A stretch of 62,102 nucleotides of DNA. Source: Marinobacter halodurans. GTDB taxonomy: Bacteria; Pseudomonadota; Gammaproteobacteria; Pseudomonadales; Oleiphilaceae. The notes below the pieces were generated by a model. It was not told the origin of the DNA. It searched no databases and saw only the letters and a program-made list of their open reading frames with translations. Every line of letters starts with the position of its first letter. Position 1 is the stretch's first letter. The stretch spans positions 1 to 62,102 of the forward strand of contig NZ_SJDL01000033.1 of assembly GCF_004327985.1 (NCBI RefSeq), in the 5' to 3' direction. Shown here piece by piece: positions 1-8,942 of the stretch. The position numbers were made by a program, and so were the translations under genes.

Positions 1-61
1 ATCTCGCTGCGGAGCCTGGCGTTTATCCCGTGGGATCATGGGCATTTCTTCCGGATTCTGA

Positions 62-1372
62 GTGAAACAGGGCGATTTATGCTGGATATTATACTTTGAA
101 ACAAAGCCAACTCATTGTCTTTATTTCAGTTTTTCTTTTGCAGGGCCGACTACCTACCAGTATGACGCCAGAAACCGATTGGTCAGCGTCGACGGCGGCG
201 ATACGGCAGAGTACGGATACAACGCCATGGGCGCGCGGGCGTTCAAGCGAACCCAGGAAACCTATCAGATTAGCGCAGACCTCAACCAGGATGGCCGTAA
301 ATCCGTTGCGGATTTGTTGACACTGCTGGAGATCATTCATCACAGAGAATCGCCGGTTCGAGCCGACCTTAACCAGGATGGCAAGGTGAACCATCGGGAC
401 ATTTCCTGCATGGCCACGCATCTCACCCATAACTGGTTCCTTGAGCGGTTTCTGCATTGCCGGTTTGGTCAACAGATTGAAACCGTGACCAAAACTCGCT
501 TCGTCTATGACGGTGCAAGCCTGATGGGGGAATACGACGATCAAGGGAACGCCCGCCAGGAAATTGTCTGGGCAGGAAGCAAGCCGGTTGGTCTGCTTGA
601 AGACGGTGAGCTCTATTACGTCAGCTCAAACCAGATTGATGCGCCTGTAGCCATAACGGATCAGTCTGGTGAGCTTTTGTGGCAATGGGATTTACGTCCT
701 TTCGGGGATAGTTTGCCAGACGAAGATGTCGATGGAGATGGTCGCGATCTTAAATTTAATCTGCGTTTCCCAGGTCAATACTGGGATAACGAAAGAGGGC
801 TCTATTACAATTACTATAGGGATTACGATCCATCTATAGGTAGACTCGTACAAAGTGATCCTATTGGATTGCGGGGCGGTATCAATACCTACGTTTATGT
901 TGGCGGGAACCCGATCAACTATATCGATTCCTATGGCAAATCAGCTACTGCTGTGGTTGGTGGGTGGATTGGCACGGATACAGCGATTCCCGATCCTACT
1001 GATGTAGCTTGGCCTAAGTGGTTGGGTTATGGTGCAGCGCTTGGTGGGGCGGCACTAGTAGATTGGTTGATATACAACAACGAAGATATTTCTGAGGATA
1101 ATGAGTGGTGTCCGGGCTCGGATGAGGTTCCAGAATTGGATTGGAACGATCCATCTAAGCCTCCAATCAGTCCTGACGGTGCTGAATGGCCATGGAGGGG
1201 GCCAGACGCCCCTGGTGGTAAAAGAGGTGGCTATGTTAATCCCGATAATCCGGATGTGAGCGTTCATCCGGATTTAGATCATGCGCCGCCGGTAGGTCCT
1301 CATTGGGATTATACAGATCGTAAGAAGGGCGGAGCCCGAGTTTATCCTGACGGAAGTGTTAAGCCGAAATGA
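62..1372 (+). CDS. Rhs-family polymorphic toxin, C-terminal tip (orphan fragment)
   Basis: This 436-residue frame carries only the end of an Rhs/YD-repeat protein. RHS repeats begin near residue 29 and continue at about 145-230. The RHS-associated core lies at about 235-292, with the hallmark DPIGLRGGINTYVYVGGNP, and a variable tip follows (about 293-436). The tip ends with HAPPVGPHWDY and YPDGSVKPK, which resembles polymorphic toxin type 37; that family call is from memory and tentative. Residues 71-123 hold two dockerin-like calcium loops (DLNQDGRKS, DLNQDGKVN), unusual inside an Rhs protein. A TGA lies directly before the GTG at 62, no ribosome-binding site is visible, and the first 27 residues do not look like Rhs. 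The gene is therefore probably a displaced tip without its large delivery part. Bases 1-61 contain nothing I can assign. It overlaps the next gene by ATGA, as toxin-immunity pairs often do. Confidence 0.75.
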   Translation: MKQGDLCWILYFETKPTHCLYFSFSFAGPTTYQYDARNRLVSVDGGDTAEYGYNAMGARAFKRTQETYQISADLNQDGRKSVADLLTLLEIIHHRESPVRADLNQDGKVNHRDISCMATHLTHNWFLERFLHCRFGQQIETVTKTRFVYDGASLMGEYDDQGNARQEIVWAGSKPVGLLEDGELYYVSSNQIDAPVAITDQSGELLWQWDLRPFGDSLPDEDVDGDGRDLKFNLRFPGQYWDNERGLYYNYYRDYDPSIGRLVQSDPIGLRGGINTYVYVGGNPINYIDSYGKSATAVVGGWIGTDTAIPDPTDVAWPKWLGYGAALGGAALVDWLIYNNEDISEDNEWCPGSDEVPELDWNDPSKPPISPDGAEWPWRGPDAPGGKRGGYVNPDNPDVSVHPDLDHAPPVGPHWDYTDRKKGGARVYPDGSVKPK

Positions 1373-2019
1373 CCAATATTTCAAAGCATGAATTGGACGC
1401 CCGCGCATTAGACTGGATCAGGGAATCCTTGTCCGTTAATACGGGTCTTTCAGGTGCTTTACTTGAGAATGTTCCTCTAGATCACGGGGAAGTCTGGGCT
1501 TATGCTCCGGAAGATGTGGATTCTCAAAAGCTTTATGACTTCTCCTCTGGTGGCTTGATAAAAAATGGTATAGGTGGTGCAAAAAAAATATATAAAGGTG
1601 ATGCCTTCTATTCGGTAAAGGCTAAAGGTAGTTGTGGAAGCTTGCTGACTTTATATGTTAAAGGGTTATTCGAGGGAAAGGTTATAAAAACATGTATTTT
1701 CGAAGATGTAATGGCTAGGCCCAGTGATCCCGACATAATCGGCCGACTCTCTGAGTCGGCCTTCTCTATTGGCGAAGAAGTGTATCATGCGATTTCAGGT
1801 GATAGCTTTCGGTTAGAGAAGGTGCAGGAAATTGTTACTGCTGTTAATGAAAGCTGGCATTTTCTTTGTGCAGGATTTGGTAGGGATTTCGACCCAAAGA
1901 AGGCTAGCTTTAGAGAATTTAAAAAGCTTGCTCTTGAATTGAAGGTATTAGTTGTAGGTGCCTATGATGGGGAAAGCTTCTTGGTTTGGGAAAACGAAAA
2001 CTGCTATGCGGCTGGTTAG
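1369..2019 (+). CDS. Candidate immunity protein for the Rhs tip
   Basis: A 216-residue soluble protein with no signal peptide or membrane segment, and no family I recognise. It starts at an ATG whose last two bases plus the next A form the toxin's TGA stop (ATGA overlap), so translation is probably coupled. The role as immunity protein rests on position alone. The gene is clearly more AT-rich than the chromosomal genes further on, which fits horizontal acquisition. A perfect 9-bp hairpin followed by a pyrimidine-rich stretch sits inside the frame at 1741-1766 and could attenuate transcription. Confidence 0.6.
   Translation: MTNISKHELDARALDWIRESLSVNTGLSGALLENVPLDHGEVWAYAPEDVDSQKLYDFSSGGLIKNGIGGAKKIYKGDAFYSVKAKGSCGSLLTLYVKGLFEGKVIKTCIFEDVMARPSDPDIIGRLSESAFSIGEEVYHAISGDSFRLEKVQEIVTAVNESWHFLCAGFGRDFDPKKASFREFKKLALELKVLVVGAYDGESFLVWENENCYAAG
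1741..1766 (+). terminator. Terminator-like hairpin inside the immunity ORF
   Basis: GGCCGACTC, a 3-base loop and GAGTCGGCC form a perfect stem, followed by TTCTCT. The shape resembles an intrinsic terminator, but the U-tract is poor and the hairpin lies within an open frame (GRLSESAF), so function is uncertain. Confidence 0.25.
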
Positions 2020-2129
2020 TGCCTGTGCTCAATTGGCTGTTATTTGGATTTTCAATATGATTTCGCGTCACTAGTCGCTTTCAGGCGTCGGTTGCTTCTA
2101 ACTTGACTGGTGCAATTAGGTCTTAATTA

Positions 2130-2357
2130 ATGAGTAAGAGCGCAATGCTGTTTTGCGCGATATTTAGCGCTATTTCGTTTGGCGCTGGATATTGGCTTGC
2201 TACATATAAGGCATCAAATTCCCGCGTATATGAGTTAAAACACACGGTAAGTCTGCAAGTATCACCTGATAATGAAGGAGTGTTGCCAAAGGGCTCAAAA
2301 TTATATTTGTATAGGGAGCTTCCAGAAATTACGACATACTATGTTTATGTGAATTAA
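2130..2357 (+). CDS. Small membrane-anchored protein, unknown
   Basis: A 75-residue frame with one hydrophobic segment at about residues 5-25 (MLFCAIFSAISFGAGYWLAT). A polar tail follows, containing a beta-rich stretch (KGSKLYLYRELPEITTYYVY). No family was recognised. It follows the candidate immunity gene by about 110 bases, in the same AT-rich patch and on the same strand, so it may be accessory cargo of the Rhs locus. No strong ribosome-binding site is visible before the ATG, so it may not be expressed. Confidence 0.4.
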   Translation: MSKSAMLFCAIFSAISFGAGYWLATYKASNSRVYELKHTVSLQVSPDNEGVLPKGSKLYLYRELPEITTYYVYVN

Positions 2358-2477
2358 AAGGAAAGAGACTTGGTCGTCAGGGATGATGGTGGCGATGGGT
2401 TAATTGATCCTATCACTGCCTATCCTACTGACTGAAGAAGGTTTTCGGCGAGATCATCGTGTAGTGATCATCAAAAG

Positions 2478-2758
2478 ATGAGCAGCAAACATTTCATGCC
2501 AAGAGATAGACAGCTTAACGGTCTGATCACCTCTTTTGCATTGGCTACCACCTATCTGCTGGCGGCTATCGCGGGAACATGGTGGCTCGATGGCGACCTG
2601 CTGCGTGGCGCAATAGCTATTGCTGTATTGGGTATGTTAGCTCTGAATGCAGGCTTAAAAATAGTCAGAGGAAATGGTAGTTACGTCTGGTTTGCAGGGC
2701 GTTTGTGTTCCCTCTCTTGGCGGGGCTTTTAGGTTTTGCATACGGCTTTCTGAGGTAG
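2478..2758 (+). pseudogene. Small multi-span membrane protein, probable frameshift
   Basis: The frame from ATG 2478 encodes two membrane segments at about residues 15-35 and 43-60, then reaches a stop at 2732 after an unconvincing polar end (RLCSLSWRGF). Reading from 2681 in the next frame gives a third hydrophobic span, RAFVFPLLAGLLGFAYGFLR, ending at a TAG at 2756-2758. One base lost near 2676-2681 would join the two into a roughly 93-residue, three-span protein. Sequencing error or true decay cannot be told apart here. The family is unknown. Confidence 0.45.
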
Positions 2759-2927
2759 CTTGGCTGAGTCGGGGCCCAGGACGTTGTGCATATGTGCTGC
2801 TGTCCCTGATGGCTAGGACCGACGAGGAAGAGCTGGCGTTAGGCTGGAGCCGAGCATGCGCTGGATGAAAATGGCGAGGCGAGTCCGGAGGTGCGGGCGG
2901 CTCAGGCGTGAAAATGTGTTTGAAATG

Positions 2928-2961
2928 AAAGAGGCCGGCGGGGAAACCTGCCGGCCTCTTT
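2928..2961. terminator. Bidirectional intrinsic terminator
   Basis: The stem GAGGCCGGCGGG/CCTGCCGGCCTC has a short GAAA-type loop and is flanked by AAA on the left and TTT on the right, so it can work in both directions. It lies past the end of the leftward efflux operon and past the rightward small ORFs. Confidence 0.65.
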
Positions 2962-2973
2962 GGTTGGGGAGTC

Positions 2974-3065
2974 TGTAGCCGACGCTTCGGAGGGCCCGTC
3001 AGGGCCCCAGTGTCGGCATATCGGCCGTCCCGAAGGACGGCTCGGAAGCTAAAGCGTCCGCTACA
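2974..3065. repeat. Palindromic intergenic repeat, copy 1
   Basis: Full copy of the dispersed family. The left arm TGTAGCCGACGCTTCGGAG and the right arm GAAGCTAAAGCGTCCGCTACA are inverted around a core with GGGCCCGTCAGGGCCC. It sits between the terminator and the end of the outer membrane factor gene. No gene is seen in 2759-3084. Confidence 0.8.
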
Positions 3066-3084
3066 TGGCGGGTACCTTATGGGC

Positions 3085-4527
3085 TCAAGCCGGTCCGTCG
3101 GACTCCGCCGGTGCTTTTGACGCCGTGGCCTGTTCGGCGCTTCCCGGAGCCCCCGCCAACGCCCGGTACAGGTTCACCATCGCCAGCACCGACGCGGTCC
3201 GGCCCTGTTCCAGGGCGTTCTCGCTGTCCAGTTGCTCGCGCTCGGCATCCAGCACCTCGAAGTACCCGATATAACCCTGCTCATAGCGCGTGCGAGCCAG
3301 CTGCGCGGCATCCCTGGCGGCGTCCGCGCTGGCGGCCAGTCGCTGGGTCCGCTGCTGGGCGCGTTGGTAGCGCACCAGGCGGTTCTCGGTTTCTTCCAGG
3401 GCGTCCAGGATGACCTGTCGGTAGTTCGCCAGGGCCGCCTGGGCATCCGCATCGGCTGCATCGATCCGGGAACGGACCCGGCCGAAGTTCAGGAATGACC
3501 AGTCGATGCCGAGGCCAATGGAGCGAGATTCCGCCGAGCCGGTGAACAGGTTACCGCTGTCCAGGGCGACGGAGCCGATCAGCGCGTTCAGACTGAAGTG
3601 CGGATACAGGTCCGCCGTGGCGACCCCGATATCCGCCGTGGCGGCGGCCAGTTGGCGTTCCGCGACGCGGATATCCGGGCGTCGGCGCAGGACGTCTCCG
3701 GGCGTGCCCGGCGGAATCACCGGCAACGCGGTCGGCAACGGTTCCGGCGCCGACAGTCGCGGGATCAGCTCGCCCGGTGCTCGTCCCGTCAGCACGGCAA
3801 TCCGGTGCATCTGCACACGCACGTCCGCTTCCAGTTGGGGCAGGGCGGCGCGGGTGCGCTCCAGTTGCGCCTCGGCGCGGCGGACGTCAAACCGGGTGCT
3901 GCGTCCCGCGTCCAGGCGTGAACGTACGATGTCGAGGGAATCCCGCTGGATCTGGACGTTGCCCCGGGCCACCGACAGCTGCTGTTGCAGCCCGCGCAGC
4001 TCGAAGTAGCTGGCGGCGATCTCTCCGGCCAGGGACACCTTCAGCGCGTTCACCTCTGAGCCGGCGGCCTGCAGGCGGGCCACTTCGGCTTCGCTGGCGC
4101 GCCGCAGCTGACCGAACAGGTCCAGCTCCCAACTGGCGTTGGCGTTCACCTCGTAGAGGTCGATGTTGGCGTCGGAGCTGCCCGAACGCTCGGCAACGGC
4201 CAGGTGCTGTGACGCCGCCGAAGCGCTCGCCCCGATCTCGGGCAACCGCTCGGCCTTGCTGCCGCGGACCAGGGCATCGGCACGCTGGTAGCGGGCCAGG
4301 GCGGCCTGCAGGCTCGGGTTGTCGGTCAGGACATCCTGGATCAGCGACGCCAGCAGGGGATCGTCAAAGCCACCCCAGAAGCGGGCCTCGTCGGCCGCGG
4401 AGAAGGCGGCCGTGCTGTCGGATTCCGTGAATTGCTCCGGCGCCTGCACATCCGGCGCCTGATAGTCGGGGCCGACGGCGCACCCTGCCAGCAGCAGGGG
4501 CGCCAGGGCCAGGAAACGTTTACGCAT
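3085..4527 (-). CDS. RND efflux outer membrane factor, NodT/OprM family lipoprotein
   Basis: Outer-membrane channel of a tripartite multidrug efflux pump, 480 residues, the usual size for the family. The N-terminus is a lipoprotein signal with the lipobox LLAGC (Cys16). Two outer membrane efflux repeats follow, at about residues 60-260 and 280-465. The second contains the family-typical RRRPDIRVAERQLAAATA, and long Ala/Arg/Glu-rich helices match the TolC-like alpha-barrel. Its start overlaps the end of the permease gene by 8 bases, so it is the last gene of an adaptor-permease-channel operon. It probably works with the adaptor and permease just upstream and with the divergent AraC regulator. 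Confidence 0.93.
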   Translation of the reverse strand: MRKRFLALAPLLLAGCAVGPDYQAPDVQAPEQFTESDSTAAFSAADEARFWGGFDDPLLASLIQDVLTDNPSLQAALARYQRADALVRGSKAERLPEIGASASAASQHLAVAERSGSSDANIDLYEVNANASWELDLFGQLRRASEAEVARLQAAGSEVNALKVSLAGEIAASYFELRGLQQQLSVARGNVQIQRDSLDIVRSRLDAGRSTRFDVRRAEAQLERTRAALPQLEADVRVQMHRIAVLTGRAPGELIPRLSAPEPLPTALPVIPPGTPGDVLRRRPDIRVAERQLAAATADIGVATADLYPHFSLNALIGSVALDSGNLFTGSAESRSIGLGIDWSFLNFGRVRSRIDAADADAQAALANYRQVILDALEETENRLVRYQRAQQRTQRLAASADAARDAAQLARTRYEQGYIGYFEVLDAEREQLDSENALEQGRTASVLAMVNLYRALAGAPGSAEQATASKAPAESDGPA

Positions 4528-7500
4528 GGTGGTCTCCGGTCTGGTGAGTCAGGGCAGGCGGTTCAACGGCCAGCGACTTGCCACTGAGCAGGCGCAGGCC
4601 CACGTAGAACACCGGGGTCAGCAGCAGGCCGAACAGGGTCACGCCGATCATGCCGCTGAACACGGTAATGCCCATGGCGTTGCGCACTTCGCTGCCGGCG
4701 CCGGAGGCCAGCACCAGCGGCACCACGCCGGCGATGAAGGCCACCGAGGTCATGATGATCGGGCGCAGCCGCAGGCGGCAGGCTTCGAGCGCGGCGCTGA
4801 TGGTGTCCATGCCTTCCATCTCCTTCTCGCGGGCGAATTCCACGATCAGGATGGCGTTCTTGCAGGCCAGTCCCATCAGGACGACCAGTCCCACCTGGAC
4901 GAACACGTTGTTGTCACCGCCGGTGAGCCAGACGCCGAACAGCGCGGCGAGCAGACACATGGGCACGATCAGGATGACCGCCAGCGGCAGCACCCAGCTC
5001 TCGTAGAGTGCTGCCAGCACCAGGAACACCAGCAGGACGGCGAGCGGGAAGACGATCATCGCCGCGTTGCCCTGGGTAATCTGCTGGAAGCTCAGGTCCG
5101 TCCACTGGATGTCCATGCCCCGGGGCAGCGTTTTCGCGGCGACCTCGGCGACCTTCTCCAGCGTCTCGCCGGAGGACAGGATCGACGGGTCGGACTGGCC
5201 GATCAGGTCCGCCGCCGGGTAGCCGTTGTAGCGGATGACCGGATCCGGACCGTAGCTGCGCTTGAGGGTGACCATGGAACTGAGCGGCACCATCTCATTG
5301 CGGTCGTTGCGCACGAACAGGTGCTCCAGGTCGCTGACGTCGTCCCGGTAGGGCGCGTCCGCCTGGGCCACCACGCGATACGTGCGGCCGAACAGGTTGA
5401 AGTCGTTCAGGTACAGCGAGCCGAAGTAGAACTGCAGCGTGCCGTAGAGTTCGTCCAGACTGACACCCTGTGCCTTGGCCTGGCGCCGGTCCACGTCCGC
5501 ATCCAGCTGCGGTACGTTGGCCTGGTAGGAGCTGAACGGATAGCTCAGTCCGGTCTGTTGGCTGAGGGTGCCGGCGAGCTGGTTGGTGGCGTTCTGCAGT
5601 GCGCCGTAGCCCGCGCCGTTACGATCCTGCACGTACAGCGAGTACCCCGACCCTGCGCCCAGACCGAAGATCGGCGGCGGCATGAAGGTCACGGCAAAGC
5701 CTTCCTTGATGCCCGCCAGCTTGGCGTTGATCTCGCCGGCGATCTGCTGCGCGGTCTTGTCCCGCTTGTCGAAGTCGTCGAACAGGATGAACACCGTGCC
5801 GATGTTGGGCGTGTTGGTGCCCTGCAGCGCGTTGAAGCCGACGAAGGCCGCCGCGTAGGACACGCCGTCGGTGTCCATGGCAATGTCGCTCACTTTACGG
5901 GCCACGTCTTCGGTGCGGTCCAGCGACGCGCCTTCCGGCAGGCGGATACTGCCCACCAGGTAGGTCTTGTCCTGGGTGGGGATGAACCCGCCGGGCACTT
6001 GGTTGAACAGGTAGAAGGTACCGCCCAGCATCGCCACGTAGATCAGGAACACCAAGCCGCGGGTACGCAGGCTGCGCTTCACGAAGCCCTGGTAGCCGTG
6101 GGCACTCCGATCGAAGAAGCGGTTGAACGGCCGGAACAGCCAGCCGAACAGGCGGTCGATCAGGCGAGCCGGGAGATCCTTGGGCGCGCCGCGGCTTTTC
6201 AGCAGCGTGGCGGCCAGCGCCGGCGACAGGGTCAGCGAGTTGATCGCGGAGATCACGGTCGCAATGGCGATGGAAGCGGCAAACTGGCGGTAGAACTGGC
6301 CGGTGATGCCGTCCAGGAACGCCATGGGGACGAACACCGCACACAGCACCAGGCAAATCGCCACGATCGGCCCGCTCACCTCGCGCATGGCCTGGTGGGC
6401 CGCGGCGATGGGCTTGAGGCCTTCCTCGATGTTCCGCTCGACGTTTTCCACCACCACGATGGCGTCATCCACCACGATACCGATGGCCAGCACCATGCCG
6501 AACAGGGTCAGGGTGTTGATGGAGAAGCCCAGCACCGACAGCACCGCGAACGTCCCGATGATCGACACCGGCACGGCCAGCAGTGGAATCAGCGACGCGC
6601 GCCAGGTCTGCAGGAACAGGATGACCACCAGCACGACGAGGCCGACCGCTTCCAGCAGGGTGGAGATGACCGCTTCGATGGAGCTGCTGACGAACACGGT
6701 CGGGTCATAGGCCACTTCCCAGGTCAGGCCCTTGGGGAAGTTGTCGTCCAGTTCGGCCATTTTGGCCCGCACGGCGGCGGACACTTCCAGGGAGTTGGAA
6801 CCCGGCGACTGGAAGATCGGCAGCGCCACCGCCTGCTTGCCGTTCAGCAGCGCCCGCAGGGAATCCTGGGAGGCGGCGAGTTCGGCCCGGCCGATGTCAC
6901 GCAGTCGCACGACGCGGCCGTCATCGTCGGTCTTGATGACGATGTTCTCGAATTCGTCGGCGGTTTTCAGGCGCCCATGGGCGTTGATGGAGATCAGGAA
7001 GTCGTTCTTGCCCGGCATCGGCTGGGCACCGATCTGGCCGGCGGACACCTGGATGTTCTGCTCGCGCACCGCCTTGGCGACATCGCTGGCGGTGATGTTG
7101 TGGGCGGCGGCCCGCTGCGGGTCGATCCACAGGCGCATGGCGTAGTCGCCCGCGCCAAACAGGCCGGCTTCGCCGACGCCGGGAATCCGGGCCAGCTCGT
7201 CACGGATGTGCAGCACCGCGTAGTTGCGGATGTAGGTCGCATCGAAGGTGTTGTCCGGCGACAGCAGGTGCACCGCCATCATCAGGTTGGGCGACTGCTT
7301 CTTGGTGGTCACGCCCTGGCGACGCACGTCTTCGGGAAGCCGGGGCAGGGCCTGGGTCACCCGGTTCTGCACCTGCACCTGGGCCCGGTCCGGATCGGTG
7401 CCGAGCTTGAAGGTGACGGTCAGGGACAGGGTGCCGTCACTGCCGGCGACGGATTTCATGTAGATCATGTCTTCCACGCCGTTGATGGATTCCTCCAGCG

Positions 7501-7696
7501 GCGTGGCGACGGTCTCGGAGATCGTCTTGGGGTTGGCGCCCGGGTAACGGGCGGTGACCTGGACGCTGGGCGGCACCACATCCGGGTACTCGCTCACCGG
7601 CAGGCCGGGAATGCTGATCAACCCCACTACGAAGATGATGATGGACAACACCGACGCAAAGATCGGCCTGTCCACGAAGAAGCGGGAAATATTCAT
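4520..7696 (-). CDS. RND multidrug efflux permease, MexF-like (HAE1)
   Basis: Inner-membrane, proton-driven drug exporter. From the ATG at 7696 it has 1058 residues, as expected for AcrB/MexF proteins. The longer frame adds nine unlikely residues; the chosen start (NISRFFVDRPIFASV) has a GGGAGA ribosome-binding site. Twelve membrane spans and two large periplasmic loops are implied. The proton-relay aspartate pair of TM4 is visible in AIGIVVDDAIVVVENVERN near residue 405, and the duplicated N- and C-halves are clear. Resemblance to MexF is close around DPTVFV...EAV and LFRPFNRFFDR. Substrates cannot be read from sequence; MexEF-type pumps usually export chloramphenicol, quinolones and related aromatic compounds. 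Confidence 0.93.
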   Translation of the reverse strand: MNISRFFVDRPIFASVLSIIIFVVGLISIPGLPVSEYPDVVPPSVQVTARYPGANPKTISETVATPLEESINGVEDMIYMKSVAGSDGTLSLTVTFKLGTDPDRAQVQVQNRVTQALPRLPEDVRRQGVTTKKQSPNLMMAVHLLSPDNTFDATYIRNYAVLHIRDELARIPGVGEAGLFGAGDYAMRLWIDPQRAAAHNITASDVAKAVREQNIQVSAGQIGAQPMPGKNDFLISINAHGRLKTADEFENIVIKTDDDGRVVRLRDIGRAELAASQDSLRALLNGKQAVALPIFQSPGSNSLEVSAAVRAKMAELDDNFPKGLTWEVAYDPTVFVSSSIEAVISTLLEAVGLVVLVVILFLQTWRASLIPLLAVPVSIIGTFAVLSVLGFSINTLTLFGMVLAIGIVVDDAIVVVENVERNIEEGLKPIAAAHQAMREVSGPIVAICLVLCAVFVPMAFLDGITGQFYRQFAASIAIATVISAINSLTLSPALAATLLKSRGAPKDLPARLIDRLFGWLFRPFNRFFDRSAHGYQGFVKRSLRTRGLVFLIYVAMLGGTFYLFNQVPGGFIPTQDKTYLVGSIRLPEGASLDRTEDVARKVSDIAMDTDGVSYAAAFVGFNALQGTNTPNIGTVFILFDDFDKRDKTAQQIAGEINAKLAGIKEGFAVTFMPPPIFGLGAGSGYSLYVQDRNGAGYGALQNATNQLAGTLSQQTGLSYPFSSYQANVPQLDADVDRRQAKAQGVSLDELYGTLQFYFGSLYLNDFNLFGRTYRVVAQADAPYRDDVSDLEHLFVRNDRNEMVPLSSMVTLKRSYGPDPVIRYNGYPAADLIGQSDPSILSSGETLEKVAEVAAKTLPRGMDIQWTDLSFQQITQGNAAMIVFPLAVLLVFLVLAALYESWVLPLAVILIVPMCLLAALFGVWLTGGDNNVFVQVGLVVLMGLACKNAILIVEFAREKEMEGMDTISAALEACRLRLRPIIMTSVAFIAGVVPLVLASGAGSEVRNAMGITVFSGMIGVTLFGLLLTPVFYVGLRLLSGKSLAVEPPALTHQTGDHHA

Positions 7697-7766
7697 GCAA
7701 AGTCTCCCTGGGCCCACCCTCAAAGAGGGCAGGCCAGTTCCTGTTCAGTTACGGAAAGTCGGGGTA

Positions 7767-8942
7767 TTACTGGGCGCTGGCGACCTGTGCCTGCTTGCGC
7801 TGGTCTGGCCGCATGGCCACCTGTTCCGGGGCGACGGGCATGCCCGGCATCAGGATTTTCTGCAGGCCGTTGACCACCACGCGCTCGCCGGGCTTGAGGC
7901 CATCCTCGATGACCAGCATGCCGTCTGAACTCCGGCCCGGCTCGACGTAGCGGCGACTGGCCGTGTTGTCATCGCCCACCACATAGACGTAGCGACGATC
8001 CTGGTCGGCCATCACCGCTTTCTGGTCCACCAGCAGGGCCTGGCTCAGGTCGGCCACCGGCATCTGTACCCGGGCGAACTGGCCTGGACGGAACTGACCG
8101 TCCGGGTTGGCCATCACGGCTCGGTATTGCAGGGTGCCGGTGCTGGCGTCCAACTGGTTATCCACGAAGTCGAGGGTGGCGGTGTGGTCGAACCCCGGTT
8201 CGCCTGCGAGGCTGACCTTGACCTGCGGCGGGGTGTCGCCATCCAGCCGGCCCAGGTTGTTCAGGGCGGTCTGTTCGTCGGTTTCGAAGTACACGTACAT
8301 CGGATCCACGGAGACGACGCGGGTCAGCAGGGTCTGGTCACTGGTGGCCAGGTTGCCCCGGGTGACGTACGCCCGGCTCACTCGACCGTCAATCGGCGCG
8401 CGGATGTGGGTGTATTCGAGATCCAGCTTCGCGCTATCCAAAGCCGCCCGGGCGGCATCCACATTGGAGCGGGCTTCGGCCAGGGCGGCCTGGCGCTGGT
8501 CGAACTCCTCCCGGGAGATGGCGTGGCCATCCAGCAGGTGCAGGGCGCGATCGGCTTCGCTCTTCGCCAGCTTCAGCTGGCTTTGGGCTCGGCCGAGATC
8601 CGCGTTGGCGGCGTTCACGCGTGCCTGGTAGGGGCGGGGATCGATCTGGAACAGCAGGTCACCCTGCTTGACCATTTCCCCTTCCGCAAAGGCGACCTTG
8701 TCGATGTAACCGCTGACCCGGGGGCGTAAGTCCACGCTTTCCGGTGCGGCGATGCGGCCGGTAAATCCGTCCCACAGGGTGATGGGCGCCGGCTCCACCT
8801 GGGCCACGTCGACGGCGGGTGGCGGCGGTGTCGCGGCGGCTTCCTCGCTGTGGGCATCGCAGCCGGCCAGTCCAAAGGTCACCATAAGGATGACAAGCAG
8901 CGTCAGGCCGGTAATACGGGCTCCTTCTTTAAATGAGTCCAT
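7767..8942 (-). CDS. RND efflux periplasmic adaptor (membrane fusion protein), MexE-like
   Basis: Periplasmic adaptor that couples the permease to the outer-membrane channel; 391 residues. The N-terminal lipobox VTFGLAGC predicts lipid anchoring at about Cys28. Then follow the lipoyl/barrel-sandwich halves (PRVSGYIDKVAFAEGEMVKQGD; THIRAPIDGRVS), the alpha-hairpin between them (about residues 105-170), and the beta-barrel and membrane-proximal domains (to about 375). It is the first gene of the leftward operon, 70 bases before the permease start, and the promoter must lie in the gap shared with the AraC gene. Confidence 0.92.
   Translation of the reverse strand: MDSFKEGARITGLTLLVILMVTFGLAGCDAHSEEAAATPPPPAVDVAQVEPAPITLWDGFTGRIAAPESVDLRPRVSGYIDKVAFAEGEMVKQGDLLFQIDPRPYQARVNAANADLGRAQSQLKLAKSEADRALHLLDGHAISREEFDQRQAALAEARSNVDAARAALDSAKLDLEYTHIRAPIDGRVSRAYVTRGNLATSDQTLLTRVVSVDPMYVYFETDEQTALNNLGRLDGDTPPQVKVSLAGEPGFDHTATLDFVDNQLDASTGTLQYRAVMANPDGQFRPGQFARVQMPVADLSQALLVDQKAVMADQDRRYVYVVGDDNTASRRYVEPGRSSDGMLVIEDGLKPGERVVVNGLQKILMPGMPVAPEQVAMRPDQRKQAQVASAQ

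Noticed and set aside
110-146. Pyrimidine-rich run ending in GCAG just before the Rhs repeats, resembling a splice acceptor
   Set aside because: The surrounding genes are bacterial and there is no donor or branch context; chance composition in an AT-rich patch.
4526-7873. 1115-codon open frame antisense to the MexF-like permease
   Set aside because: It mirrors a clear RND gene in a high-GC region; its product is rich in His, Gln, Gly and Asp, with no family features.
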